From Bacillota bacterium (GTDB lineage Bacteria > Bacillota > Dehalobacteriia > UBA4068 > UBA4997): DNA of 64,000 nucleotides. Of this stretch, positions 10,887-20,502 are shown piece by piece (the stretch's first letter is position 1; every line of letters starts with the position of its first letter). The notes beneath the pieces were generated by a model that had not been told where the DNA came from, ran no database searches, and worked only from the letters and a program-made list of their open reading frames with translations. The position numbers and the translations under genes are program-made. Where the stretch lies: NCBI GenBank assembly GCA_021771915.1, contig JAETNY010000003.1:62001-126000 (forward strand). The letters are read 5' to 3'.

Positions 10887-10902
10887 CGTCAAACCCTCCC
10901 CT

Positions 10903-10939
10903 CTATTATATATATGTCACAACTAATACAAAAGGTAAC
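10903..10939 (-). promoter_or_regulatory. Putative ECF-sigma promoter (copy 2) upstream of anti-sigma gene
   Basis: Minus strand GTTACCTTTTG-N11-ACATATATATAATAG. Confidence 0.65.
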
Positions 10940-10970
10940 GCTCAATTTAAGATTTTTTTATTTTTTATCT

Positions 10971-11486
10971 TCATTTATTTTCATTATATTTTGCCATCAG
11001 CTTTTGCAGCTTTAATCTGGCCCGGTATAACCTTTGTTTGCAAATACTGATTGAGATACCGGCTTCTGCCGCAATCTCCTTTAACGGCTTGTCTTCCAAC
11101 GCAAATTTTTTCAGCAACTCATATTCCTGATAGCCGGTTAAATCCGCATATAACACGTCCACATTTTCATCAGGCAGACGCTCATCGGCAATACTGGCCC
11201 AGTCAAAGTTATCCGGCAAACGCGCCATATAACTGGCCATCAGTCTTTTATTGCGTTTAAGATTTTTTATCAGATATTTTAACACATTCCATAACCAGCC
11301 GCTGGGGCGTGGGCTATGCATCAGATGTTCAATCCGTCGGCAGGCGATTTCAAACGCCGCCTGCACAACCTCCTGCGCCGCCGCATCGTCAACCATCGCA
11401 GCCTGCGCATAGGCAAACATCTGATAATACTGCTCATTATAAAGCTTATCAATAAACTCTCTTTCTGCTGAAGTTAATTTATGCAT
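10971..11486 (-). CDS. ECF-type RNA polymerase sigma-70 family factor
   Basis: Region 2 (QYYQMFAYAQAAMVDDAAAQEVVQAAFEIACRR) and region 4 (YQEYELLKKFALEDKPLKEIAAEAGISISICKQRLYRARLKLQ). Confidence 0.88.
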   Translation of the reverse strand: MHKLTSAEREFIDKLYNEQYYQMFAYAQAAMVDDAAAQEVVQAAFEIACRRIEHLMHSPRPSGWLWNVLKYLIKNLKRNKRLMASYMARLPDNFDWASIADERLPDENVDVLYADLTGYQEYELLKKFALEDKPLKEIAAEAGISISICKQRLYRARLKLQKLMAKYNENK

Positions 11487-11716
11487 TGTCCTATCACACT
11501 CAAACTCTTATAATTCCCAAACTAATACACGTAAATTTAGCCTTTTTTCTATTTGCTTTAAAAATCTTCTTAAGTATATTGTAACACTATATTGAATAAA
11601 TTGCCAATCTTTTACAAAAATTTTTCGGTATTATCCAGCAAAAACTCAATTAAATTTTTGGCTTAAATCAGCACAAAATTTATTAATATTCAATTTGTGG
11701 ATTTTTTAACTTTTCC

Positions 11717-11745
11717 TTGACATAACCAAAAAAATTGGTTACAAT
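11717..11745 (+). promoter_or_regulatory. Promoter of deoC with palindromic operator filling the spacer
   Basis: TTGACA-N17-TACAAT; palindrome TAACCAAAAAAATTGGTTA at 11723-11741. Confidence 0.65.
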
Positions 11746-11839
11746 ATAATCAGTTGGAAAAGAATACAAAATAATTTATACATATATATTGCATTAAATA
11801 AGCAATCATAAGCAGTTGCTTTTATGGAGATGAAAAAGT

Positions 11840-12493
11840 ATGAATAATGCCGAAATTTTAAGTCATGTTGACCATACCCTTTTGCAGGCCACGGCTTCCT
11901 GGTCAGAAATTCAGGCGCTTTGTGATGAAGCTGTTGCCAATCAAACTGCTTCTGTCTGCGTGCCGCCCAGCTATATCAAACGTATTGCGGATACCTATGG
12001 CGATAAACTGAACATATGCACAGTGATTGGCTTTCCTCTGGGCTATCAAACCACGGCCGTTAAAGTTCTGGAAACCAAAGAGGCCATTGCCGACGGCGCA
12101 GCCGAGGTGGATATGGTTATCAATCTGGGCGACGTTAAAAATGGTGATTTTGACCTGATAACCGCCGAAATTAAAGCCTTAAAACAGGCAGTCGGCCAAA
12201 ACATTCTTAAAGTAATTATTGAAACCTGTTACCTGACAGAAACCGAAAAAATCAGGCTCTGCCAGTGTGTAACCGAGGCTGGCGCTGATTATATTAAAAC
12301 ATCTACCGGCTTTGGCACAGCTGGCGCTAAAATCGAAGATATTCGTCTGTTTAAGCAGCATATCGGCGCGGCGGTGAAGATGAAAGCAGCCGGCGGCGTG
12401 CGTACCAGAGAGGATTTGGAAATGTTTCTGGCCGAGGGTTGCGAGCGTATCGGCACCAGTTCTGCCCTCAAAATTTTACAAACCCAGGCTTAA
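11840..12493 (+). CDS. deoC: Deoxyribose-phosphate aldolase
   Basis: LSHVDHTLLQATASWSEIQALCDEA, DYIKTSTGFGTAGA, VKMKAAGGVRTREDLEMFLAEGCERIGTSS. Confidence 0.95.
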   Translation: MNNAEILSHVDHTLLQATASWSEIQALCDEAVANQTASVCVPPSYIKRIADTYGDKLNICTVIGFPLGYQTTAVKVLETKEAIADGAAEVDMVINLGDVKNGDFDLITAEIKALKQAVGQNILKVIIETCYLTETEKIRLCQCVTEAGADYIKTSTGFGTAGAKIEDIRLFKQHIGAAVKMKAAGGVRTREDLEMFLAEGCERIGTSSALKILQTQA

Positions 12494-12600
12494 AACCAAT
12501 TAAAGGCAACCATACGCTAAATGACATGGCGACCGGTTATTCCTTTTTCCAGTTATGCCATTTATCGTAAAATTTTATTGCAACAGGAGGAACAAAAAAA

Positions 12601-13647
12601 ATGAAGAAAAAATTTTTAGTGATGTTATCCATCACAGCCATGTTGCTGCTTTGTCTGACCGGCTGCGGCGATAATGGCGACACCAACAAACAGGGCGACT
12701 CAAAAGACCCCAATGTTCAGACCGGCGGTACTGTAATTATTTACAGCCCTCTAACCCAGTCCATGATTGACTCCATGTGCGCAAAGTTTGAGGAAGATAC
12801 CGGCATTCATGCTGAATGTTTGGCCATGGGCACTGGCGATGCGCTGAAGCGTATTGAAACAGAGGTTGACAATCCGCAGGCGGACATTCTGTGGTCTGGC
12901 ACGATTGGCACCGTTAAAAACCGCAGCGAATACTTTGCTGATTATACCTGCGTTAATGAAGATGCATTCTATCCGGAATATAAAAACGTGGAAGGTAACC
13001 TGACTCGTTTCGACACCGTTCCCTCCGTTATCATGGTTAACACCGATTTGATTGGCGATATTGAAATCAAAGGTTATGAAGATTTGTTGAACCCGGAACT
13101 GAAAGGCAAAATCGCTTTCTGTGACCCGGCAGCTTCTTCCTCCTCTTTCGAGCATCTGGTAAATATGCTTTATGCTATGGGCGACGGCGATACTGAAGAA
13201 GGCTGGGCTTATGTTGAGAAATTCTGCGAGCAGCTGGACGGCAAACTGTTGGGCGGCTCCTCCGCTGTTTATAAAGGCGTTGCTGATGGCGAATATACTG
13301 TTGGCTTAACCTTTGAACAGGGCTCCGCGCAATATGTTGGCGCTGGCGCTCCGGTTGAAACCGTATACATGGAAGAGGGCGTTATCTTCCGCGGCGATGG
13401 TGTTTACATCATCAAAAACTGCCCCAATGAAGAAAATGCCCAGGCCTTTGTAGACTGGCTGACCAGCAAGGAAATTCAGGAAATGATGAACAACACTCAA
13501 TACAGAAGAACTATCCGCACCGACGTTCCTGCTGGCGACGCTATGACCCCCATGGAACAGATTAATGTTATTACTGACGATGAAACCTACACCGCTGAGC
13601 ATAAATCTGAATGGCTGGATAAATTTAAGGATATCTTCACCAGATAA
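12601..13647 (+). CDS. ABC transporter extracellular substrate-binding lipoprotein (Fe3+/sugar-phosphate type, AfuA-like)
   Basis: Lipobox LTGC; family fold motifs VIIYSPLTQSMIDSMCAKFEEDTGI, DILWSGTIGTV. Confidence 0.85.
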   Translation: MKKKFLVMLSITAMLLLCLTGCGDNGDTNKQGDSKDPNVQTGGTVIIYSPLTQSMIDSMCAKFEEDTGIHAECLAMGTGDALKRIETEVDNPQADILWSGTIGTVKNRSEYFADYTCVNEDAFYPEYKNVEGNLTRFDTVPSVIMVNTDLIGDIEIKGYEDLLNPELKGKIAFCDPAASSSSFEHLVNMLYAMGDGDTEEGWAYVEKFCEQLDGKLLGGSSAVYKGVADGEYTVGLTFEQGSAQYVGAGAPVETVYMEEGVIFRGDGVYIIKNCPNEENAQAFVDWLTSKEIQEMMNNTQYRRTIRTDVPAGDAMTPMEQINVITDDETYTAEHKSEWLDKFKDIFTR

Positions 13648-13680
13648 TTGCTTAAAATTTTTAACTAATTAAAAGAATTT

Positions 13681-13714
13681 ATTTAGCCCAGTAGAATATT
13701 CTGCTGGGCTAAAT
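13681..13714. other. Intra-operon hairpin between binding-protein and ATPase genes
   Basis: TTTAGCCCAG...CTGGGCTAAA stem. Confidence 0.6.
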
Positions 13715-13733
13715 TTAAAAGGGAAGATAGATT

Positions 13734-14852
13734 ATGAGTGTAAATATTAAAATTGACCATACAATAAAAAAGTATGGCGACTTAACCATTATACCAGACC
13801 TTTCCGCCAACATCAAAAACGGCGAATTTTTCACATTGCTTGGCCCCTCTGGCTGCGGCAAAACCACACTTTTACGTATGATTGCCGGCTTTAACAGCAT
13901 TGAGGGCGGCACAATAAGCTTTGACGACCAGGTTATTAACAATATTCCGGCGCAAAAGCGCAATATCGGCATGGTTTTCCAAAGCTACGCAATTTTCCCT
14001 CATCTTACGGTTCGCCAAAATGTGGAATATGGCTTGAAGCTGCGTAAAATCCCCAAGGCGGAAATGAAACAGCGCGTTGACGAAATTTTGCAGGTTGTAC
14101 GCATTGAAGAATATCAGGACCGCCTGCCTGACAGGCTCTCCGGCGGCCAACAACAGCGCGTGGCGCTGGCGCGCGCGATTGTTATTCACCCCCAGGTGTT
14201 GTTGATGGACGAACCTCTTTCCAATCTGGACGCCAAGCTGCGTATTGAAATGCGCAGCGCTATCCGCGATGTGCAAAAACAGGTTGGCATCACCACAGTT
14301 TATGTTACGCATGACCAGGAAGAAGCTTTGGCTATCTCTGACCGCATTGCCGTTATGAAGCTGGGGGTAATCCAACAGATTGGCTCGCCGCAGGATATTT
14401 ATGCCCGTCCATACAACGCTTTTGTTTCTACTTTCATCGGCCACTCCAATCTGTTCTATGCAACAGTGCAGAAAACCGGCAACCAAACCTGTCTGGCTTT
14501 CCGCAACGGCTATACGCTGGAAATGAACAATCTGGTAGACAGTGTTATCAACGGCCAACAGGTAGTGGTTTCCGTACGGCCGGAGGAGTTCTCTTTGAAT
14601 GACAGCGGTATGGAATGTGAGATTACCAACCGCACTTTCCTGGGCAAATATACTAATTATTTTCTGCGTTTTGGCGATGGCGTAGTTCTTGACGACCAGC
14701 CCAGTATTGAATATTCCCAGGATTTGGGGCATGTTGACAGCATTTTTGATATTGGCACTAAAATCCGCCTTCGCCCCAACCCTAACAAAATCAATGTATT
14801 TTCCGAGGATATGGAACAAAGCTTGATTAGGGATGTGAAACGCTATGACTAA
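13734..14852 (+). CDS. ABC transporter ATP-binding protein (Fe3+/sugar-phosphate type)
   Basis: Walker A GPSGCGKTT, signature [14 protein letters not shown], Walker B VLLMDEPLSNLDA. Confidence 0.93.
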   Translation: MSVNIKIDHTIKKYGDLTIIPDLSANIKNGEFFTLLGPSGCGKTTLLRMIAGFNSIEGGTISFDDQVINNIPAQKRNIGMVFQSYAIFPHLTVRQNVEYGLKLRKIPKAEMKQRVDEILQVVRIEEYQDRLPDRLSGGQQQRVALARAIVIHPQVLLMDEPLSNLDAKLRIEMRSAIRDVQKQVGITTVYVTHDQEEALAISDRIAVMKLGVIQQIGSPQDIYARPYNAFVSTFIGHSNLFYATVQKTGNQTCLAFRNGYTLEMNNLVDSVINGQQVVVSVRPEEFSLNDSGMECEITNRTFLGKYTNYFLRFGDGVVLDDQPSIEYSQDLGHVDSIFDIGTKIRLRPNPNKINVFSEDMEQSLIRDVKRYD

Positions 14853-16494
14853 AAAACTTAAATGGGATTTCTGGACAATCATCACTGTTTTTATCATCGG
14901 CCTTTTTTTGCTGTTTCTGATTTACCCCCTGTTAAGCCTGTTTTTAAGCGGCTTTAAGGATAGCGGCACCGACGCATGGACTTTGGAAAACTATACCAAG
15001 TTTTTCTCCCGTAAATATTACACTGAAGCCCTGATGAACTCTTTCAAGCTAACGGCCTGCGTAACCGTGGTGGCCATTCTGTTGGGCGTTCCCCTGGCCT
15101 ATTTCATGTCCTTTTATAAAATCAGGGGCAAAGGTGTTTTAGAAATTTTATTCATCATCTCCATGATGAGCCCCAACTTTATCGGCGCTTATTCCTGGAT
15201 TTTGCTTTTAGGCCGCAGCGGCACCGTGACCCAGTTTTTGAAAGGCATGGGGATTGAAACACCCTCCATTTATGGCTTTGGCGGCATGTTGCTGGTATTT
15301 GCCTTAAAGCTTTACCCTTTTATTTACATGTACGTTTCCGGCGCGCTGAAAAAAATTGACGTTGCGCTTTCCGAGGCCGCAGAAAGTCTGGGCTGCAGCG
15401 GTCTGCGCAAAGTGTTCACCGTTATTATGCCGCTGGTAACTCCCACTCTGGTGGCGGCGGCGCTGCTGGTATTCATGAACTGCATGGCCGATTTCGGCAC
15501 ACCGGCGCTGATTGGCGAGGGTTATCGTGTTATGCCAACTCTGGTTTACTATGAATTTGTCGGTGAGTCCGGCGGCTCGGCTAACTTTGCCGCCTGCATG
15601 GCCACTATCATGGTAATGGTAACTGCGGTTATTTTTCTGCTGCAAAAGTGGTATATTAATACCAAGTCTTTCACCATGAGTTCCATGCGCCCCATTCAGC
15701 CCAAAAAGATTGGCGGCGTTAAAGGTCTGCTTATTCATCTGTATATTTATCTGCTGGCCGGACTGTCCATCATACCGCAGTGTATGGTAATTTACACCTC
15801 TTTCCGCGCCACACATTTGCAGGTTTTCACCGACGGCTATTCTCTGGAAAGTTATCAGAAAGTTTTCTCCACAGCTATCCAGTCCATTAAAAATACCTAT
15901 CTTTACTGTCTGGTAGCCATTGCAATTATTGTAATTTTAGGTATGTTTATTGCTTATCTGGCTGTACGCCGCAAAAGCTGGCTTACCAACCTGATTGATA
16001 CTATTGCCATGTTTCCGTATATCGTTCCTGGCTCCGTACTTGGTATCACGCTGCTGATTGCTTTCAATCATCAGCCTATGATGCTGGCTGGCACTTCGAT
16101 AATTCTGATTATCACCCTGGTAATCAGACGCATGGCCTACACACTACGTTCAAGTTCCGCCATTCTTTATCAAATCAGCCCCAGCATGGAAGAAGCCGCT
16201 ATCAGCCTGGGTGATTCTCACCCCAAAGCTTTCTTTAAGGTGACGGCCAAGATGATGCTGCCCGGCGTGGCCTCGGGCGCAATCTTAAGCTGGATTACGC
16301 TGATTAATGAATTAAGTTCTTCCGTTATGCTATATACGGCCAAAACCAGAACCATGTCAGTTGCCATTTATAACGAGGTTATCCGCGCCAGCTATGGCAC
16401 CGCGGCCGCTCTGGCCACTATTCTGACCGTAACCACCGTAGTTTCGCTGCTGATATTCTTCAAAGTTTCCGGCAGTAAAGATGTTACCATGTAA
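14845..16494 (+). CDS. ABC transporter fused permease (FbpB-like)
   Basis: 549 aa, two permease modules with EAA loops; overlaps upstream ATPase by 8 nt. Confidence 0.92.
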   Translation: MTKKLKWDFWTIITVFIIGLFLLFLIYPLLSLFLSGFKDSGTDAWTLENYTKFFSRKYYTEALMNSFKLTACVTVVAILLGVPLAYFMSFYKIRGKGVLEILFIISMMSPNFIGAYSWILLLGRSGTVTQFLKGMGIETPSIYGFGGMLLVFALKLYPFIYMYVSGALKKIDVALSEAAESLGCSGLRKVFTVIMPLVTPTLVAAALLVFMNCMADFGTPALIGEGYRVMPTLVYYEFVGESGGSANFAACMATIMVMVTAVIFLLQKWYINTKSFTMSSMRPIQPKKIGGVKGLLIHLYIYLLAGLSIIPQCMVIYTSFRATHLQVFTDGYSLESYQKVFSTAIQSIKNTYLYCLVAIAIIVILGMFIAYLAVRRKSWLTNLIDTIAMFPYIVPGSVLGITLLIAFNHQPMMLAGTSIILIITLVIRRMAYTLRSSSAILYQISPSMEEAAISLGDSHPKAFFKVTAKMMLPGVASGAILSWITLINELSSSVMLYTAKTRTMSVAIYNEVIRASYGTAAALATILTVTTVVSLLIFFKVSGSKDVTM

Positions 16495-16518
16495 TAATTA
16501 ATTAAATCATATAATCCA

Positions 16519-16548
16519 AAGCCCCCTGAATTTAAATTCAGGGGGCTT
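16519..16548 (+). terminator. Hairpin terminator/attenuator
   Basis: AAGCCCCCTGAATTTAAATTCAGGGGGCTT. Confidence 0.6.
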
Positions 16549-16574
16549 ATAACACAAATTAAGAAAGGTATACT

Positions 16575-17870
16575 ATGACACTTTTACGGGATATCTCATT
16601 TCTATGGTCAATGATACACGTTGTCGCCCTGTTTTTGCTGCTTTTTGAGCCGCGTTATTCATGGCGCACCACGCTATTGGCCGGTTTTGCCGGCGCTAGT
16701 ACACTGCTTATCGTCAATGTGCTGGCAATGCTCTGGCTGGGGCATGGCATTATTATGACTCTGGCCTTTTTTACCTGCACAATACCCACTTTGATATTAT
16801 TCCTTTTTCTTTCCAAATATCGGGACGGTCGTTTTTTCTTCCTTTTCTGCCTGACGGATACCACTTGCTTCTGGCTGCTGCAAATCACCAACTTTCTGGA
16901 CAGAATAACCGGCGATACCTACGTTATAATGTTAATTAGCCGGCTGATTATCTTTCCTGTGGCAGAATATATTTTCTGGCGCTATCTGCGCATACCTTAT
17001 TTAGAATTACAAAATCATTTGCATAAGGGCTGGTGGTGGATTGCAGCCATTGGCGCCACCTATTATCTGCTTCTGATGTGTACCTCCGTGCCGGTGGACA
17101 CTCCGCTACCGGACACTGCCGGCCTGATACGCATTGCCCTGGTAATGGTGTTAATGCCGCTGACCTATTTAACAATCCTACGCTCCCTCTGGCGCCAGAT
17201 GACATTATATAACAATCAGCAACAGGTGGAACACCAACGCCAGGATTATAACGCCATCCTGCAAAAAATGGAAATGGAAAAAATCTATCGCCACGATATG
17301 CGCCATCATCTGCTGGTTTTAGAAGCCATGCTACAACAGAACGATTCCGCCAACGCCCGGATATATATTAATGAATTAAACGGCCGCCTGACCGGACTGG
17401 CGCAAAAGGTCTGGTCAGCCAACATGCCGGTTAACGCCGTACTCGCCGCCTACATGGCGAAGGCGGAAACGGCTGATTGTAAAATCCAACTCAATGTGAA
17501 TATCCCGGCCAAACTGCCTTATGATGAAATGGATTTGTGCATTATTATCGGTAATGCTTTAGACAATGCCATTCAGGCCTGCCGAAATATTACCGATACC
17601 GCTCAGCGCAAAATTGACTTTCAGCTGGATTTGTCCGATAATCAGCGTTTACGTTTAAGCATAAGCAACGCCTGCCCCCAGCCGCCCAAATTCAACAAGG
17701 ACGGCCTGCCAATTCAGACCAGACCCAAAGACGGCCATGGGTTTGGCCTGCGCAGCATTAAACATCTTGCCAATCAATATGGCGGTCTGCTGAACTGCCA
17801 GTGGGCAAACGCAACATTTCAATTAAACATTGTTTTATTTCCTCTCAAGAACAAGACAGCAGATTTGTAA
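16575..17870 (+). CDS. GHKL-type sensor histidine kinase, N-terminal multi-TM
   Basis: RHDMRHHLLVLEAML H-box, IIIGNALDNAIQACRN N-box, GHGFGLRSIKHLANQYGG; no response regulator adjacent. Confidence 0.85.
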   Translation: MTLLRDISFLWSMIHVVALFLLLFEPRYSWRTTLLAGFAGASTLLIVNVLAMLWLGHGIIMTLAFFTCTIPTLILFLFLSKYRDGRFFFLFCLTDTTCFWLLQITNFLDRITGDTYVIMLISRLIIFPVAEYIFWRYLRIPYLELQNHLHKGWWWIAAIGATYYLLLMCTSVPVDTPLPDTAGLIRIALVMVLMPLTYLTILRSLWRQMTLYNNQQQVEHQRQDYNAILQKMEMEKIYRHDMRHHLLVLEAMLQQNDSANARIYINELNGRLTGLAQKVWSANMPVNAVLAAYMAKAETADCKIQLNVNIPAKLPYDEMDLCIIIGNALDNAIQACRNITDTAQRKIDFQLDLSDNQRLRLSISNACPQPPKFNKDGLPIQTRPKDGHGFGLRSIKHLANQYGGLLNCQWANATFQLNIVLFPLKNKTADL

Positions 17871-17882
17871 ATCATATAAATC

Positions 17883-19070
17883 CTAATCATAACGCAGAGC
17901 GTCAATCGGCTCCAACCGTGCCGCCCGGTTGGCCGGCAGAAAACCAAAAACAACGCCCAGCCCCACAGAAACCCCAAAGGAAAGCAGCATCGCGTCAGGA
18001 GCCAGCTGAAACGGCAGTTGTCTAAACCAGCAGGCAATCAGGCTGACCACCAAACCCGACGCCAGACCCAACAGTCCGCCCACCGCGCTGGTACTGCCGG
18101 CTTCAATAATAAATTGCAGACGAATATCACGTTTCCTGGCGCCAAAAGACTTGCGCACACCGATTTCCCTGGTGCGCTCGGAAACGGAAACCGACATAAT
18201 ATTCATAATACCCACGCCGCCCACTAACAGCGCAATACCGGCAATCGCGGAAAGTACGGACAGCATGCTGTTCTGCATAGCCAGCAGCATCGCCATACGT
18301 TCTTTCTGGCTGACTACCTTAAAATAATCATCACTCGCATAGCAATCCAGCAATTCGGCCTCAATCGCCGCCACTGCCGCCTCGGAACAATCGCGCGTAA
18401 CAGAATTAAGCGTATAATTACTAACAAAAGCCGTTTCGCCCATTTTTAACACATTACTATATGGGATATAGACAATATCGTCCACACTGCCCTCGCCATT
18501 TTGTACAGAAAATTCATCATAAGCAATCAGCACACCAATTACCGTATAATTGCGGCCCCGGATTTTAAGCGTATTTCCCAACGCCTGACCGCCCATAATT
18601 TTTTCAGCAACATAACTGCCTACTACGCAGACATTAGAGCGCCGCTCCACGTCCATATACTGCAAAAAATTGCCCTCCGCCAGCTCCAGCAGCTGGGTTT
18701 TTGGGTAGTCCTCGCCAACCCCGGCCACCGCCGTTTTTCCATAACGCGTATTGCCATATTTTATGCCGCCGCTCAATCCAACGCTAGGGCTTAAATCACA
18801 AAGCAAATCTGGATTTTCTTCCACCAACGCATACATATCCTCAACTGAAATCTGCCGTGTGGAATCGCGGCTGTAAATATTAACCGTAATCATGTTTGCG
18901 CCAAGGTGCTCAAACTGCTCCTCAACCTGCGCCAGCGTGCCCCGGCCAATAGTCATAATGGCAATAACCGCCGCCACGCCGACAATAATCCCCAGCATGG
19001 TCAGCAAAGAGCGTACCTTGCGCGCCAATAGACTTTTAACAGCCATAACCAAAGCCTGACGAATATCCAT
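17883..19070 (-). CDS. MacB/FtsX-like ABC transporter permease (paralogue 3)
   Basis: KVRSLLTMLGIIVGVAAVIAIMTIGRGT and GVGIMNIMSVSVSERTREIGVRKSFGARKRDI. Confidence 0.92.
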   Translation of the reverse strand: MDIRQALVMAVKSLLARKVRSLLTMLGIIVGVAAVIAIMTIGRGTLAQVEEQFEHLGANMITVNIYSRDSTRQISVEDMYALVEENPDLLCDLSPSVGLSGGIKYGNTRYGKTAVAGVGEDYPKTQLLELAEGNFLQYMDVERRSNVCVVGSYVAEKIMGGQALGNTLKIRGRNYTVIGVLIAYDEFSVQNGEGSVDDIVYIPYSNVLKMGETAFVSNYTLNSVTRDCSEAAVAAIEAELLDCYASDDYFKVVSQKERMAMLLAMQNSMLSVLSAIAGIALLVGGVGIMNIMSVSVSERTREIGVRKSFGARKRDIRLQFIIEAGSTSAVGGLLGLASGLVVSLIACWFRQLPFQLAPDAMLLSFGVSVGLGVVFGFLPANRAARLEPIDALRYD

Positions 19071-19093
19071 AGGCTTACATCTCCAAAATTTAT

Positions 19094-19669
19094 TTACAAG
19101 ACCTTTTCGGCCAGCATATCCGTCTCGCCCAGTATTTTATGCAACCGGAACAAAACCACCACCAGCCAGATACTCACGCCAACACTAACCAAAGACCAGC
19201 CGATAAGCAGCAAATCTAGTGCGTATCCAATCAGACTGACAAGATAAAGCAATATGCCTCCGCCCATACAGCCCAGATACCATTTACGGCAGCCAGTCAG
19301 TTCAGCAACAATACTGCGGCCGGGCAGATAATCTGCCGCCAACTCCACCAGCGCCGTCAGAAAATAAGCCTGAAAGAAAAAACTAACCAGAAAAACGATT
19401 AGGAATACCCATAAATGGTTATCAAACTGCGCCAGATAACCTGGCCATTTCAGCAATTCATAAGCAAACAGCAGCAGACAGGGCAAACCCAGTCGATTTA
19501 ATTCCGGCCGTAGAGCGTTCAACCGCCGTATCGCCAAAAATAATAACAGATAACCCACAAAATTGGGTATCAGGCTAAAGCCGTTAATATCAACATTAAG
19601 CAACAGAAAAATGTAACCCCAGGCCACCAAATTCACACCGGCCGTCAGCCTTTCACGTTCAATCATCAT
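19094..19669 (-). CDS. Hypothetical multi-TM membrane protein
   Basis: 191 aa, several hydrophobic segments. Confidence 0.75.
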   Translation of the reverse strand: MMIERERLTAGVNLVAWGYIFLLLNVDINGFSLIPNFVGYLLLFLAIRRLNALRPELNRLGLPCLLLFAYELLKWPGYLAQFDNHLWVFLIVFLVSFFFQAYFLTALVELAADYLPGRSIVAELTGCRKWYLGCMGGGILLYLVSLIGYALDLLLIGWSLVSVGVSIWLVVVLFRLHKILGETDMLAEKVL

Positions 19670-19679
19670 AACCCCTCCC

Positions 19680-19729
19680 TAACACATATTTTATATTTAA
19701 ATTATACCATAAAATATGTGTTAAGTCAA
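19680..19729 (-). promoter_or_regulatory. Promoter with 15-bp perfect inverted repeat operator
   Basis: Minus strand TTGACT-N17-TATAAT overlapped by TAACACATATTTTAT-N14-ATAAAATATGTGTTA. Confidence 0.65.
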
Positions 19730-19739
19730 TTTTTAGGCA

Positions 19740-20486
19740 TTAACGAACCATACCCTCCTCGGCCTGAACAACTGCCTCTGGGCTATCCGGCTGCCCATCA
19801 TAGACAATTTTGCCGTCCTCAAGACGAATAATCCGCTGCGCCTGCCGGGCAATCGCATTATCATGCGTAATTAAAACAATCGTCCGCCCCTCGTTATTCA
19901 ACAGCTGCAAATAACCCAAAACCTCGCGGCCGGTCTGGCTGTCCAGCGCACCGGTTGGCTCGTCGGCCAGAATAACCGCCGGCTCCCCGGCCAAAGCCCG
20001 GGCAATCGCCACACGCTGCTGCTGACCGCCAGAAAGCTGGCTTGGCACATTGTTAGCCTTATCCGCCAGCCCCACCTGCTCCAGCAGCTTCAAAGAGCGC
20101 TTATGCCGCTCGCCGGCCGACATACCGGCATAAAGCATAGCCAGTTCCACATTTTCACACAAATTCAGCTTGGGAATTAAATTGTACTGCTGAAAAATAA
20201 ACCCCAGCGTCTTATTGCGCAGTTTGGCCTTGGCGTCGTCATTCATGGCCAAAACATCTTCGCCGGCCAGATGATAACTGCCGGAGGTTGGTACATCCAG
20301 ACAACCAATAATATTCATACAGGTGGATTTACCGCTGCCGGAAGCGCCCACAATCGCCACAAACTCGCCCCGGCATATATCCAGCGTCACCCCGTCCAGT
20401 GCATGCACCGCCGTTTCTCCCGTCTGATAAATCTTAAAAATATTCTCCAATCTAATCAACGTATCTTCCTGCTTAAATTCCGCCAT
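19740..20486 (-). CDS. MacB/LolD-type ABC transporter ATP-binding protein
   Basis: [42 protein letters not shown]. Confidence 0.93.
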   Translation of the reverse strand: MAEFKQEDTLIRLENIFKIYQTGETAVHALDGVTLDICRGEFVAIVGASGSGKSTCMNIIGCLDVPTSGSYHLAGEDVLAMNDDAKAKLRNKTLGFIFQQYNLIPKLNLCENVELAMLYAGMSAGERHKRSLKLLEQVGLADKANNVPSQLSGGQQQRVAIARALAGEPAVILADEPTGALDSQTGREVLGYLQLLNNEGRTIVLITHDNAIARQAQRIIRLEDGKIVYDGQPDSPEAVVQAEEGMVR

Positions 20487-20502
20487 TTTTATTGCCTCCT
20501 TT

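Noticed and set aside
13872-14897. 341-aa minus-strand ORF
   Set aside because: Antisense of a canonical ABC ATPase; no recognisable domain.
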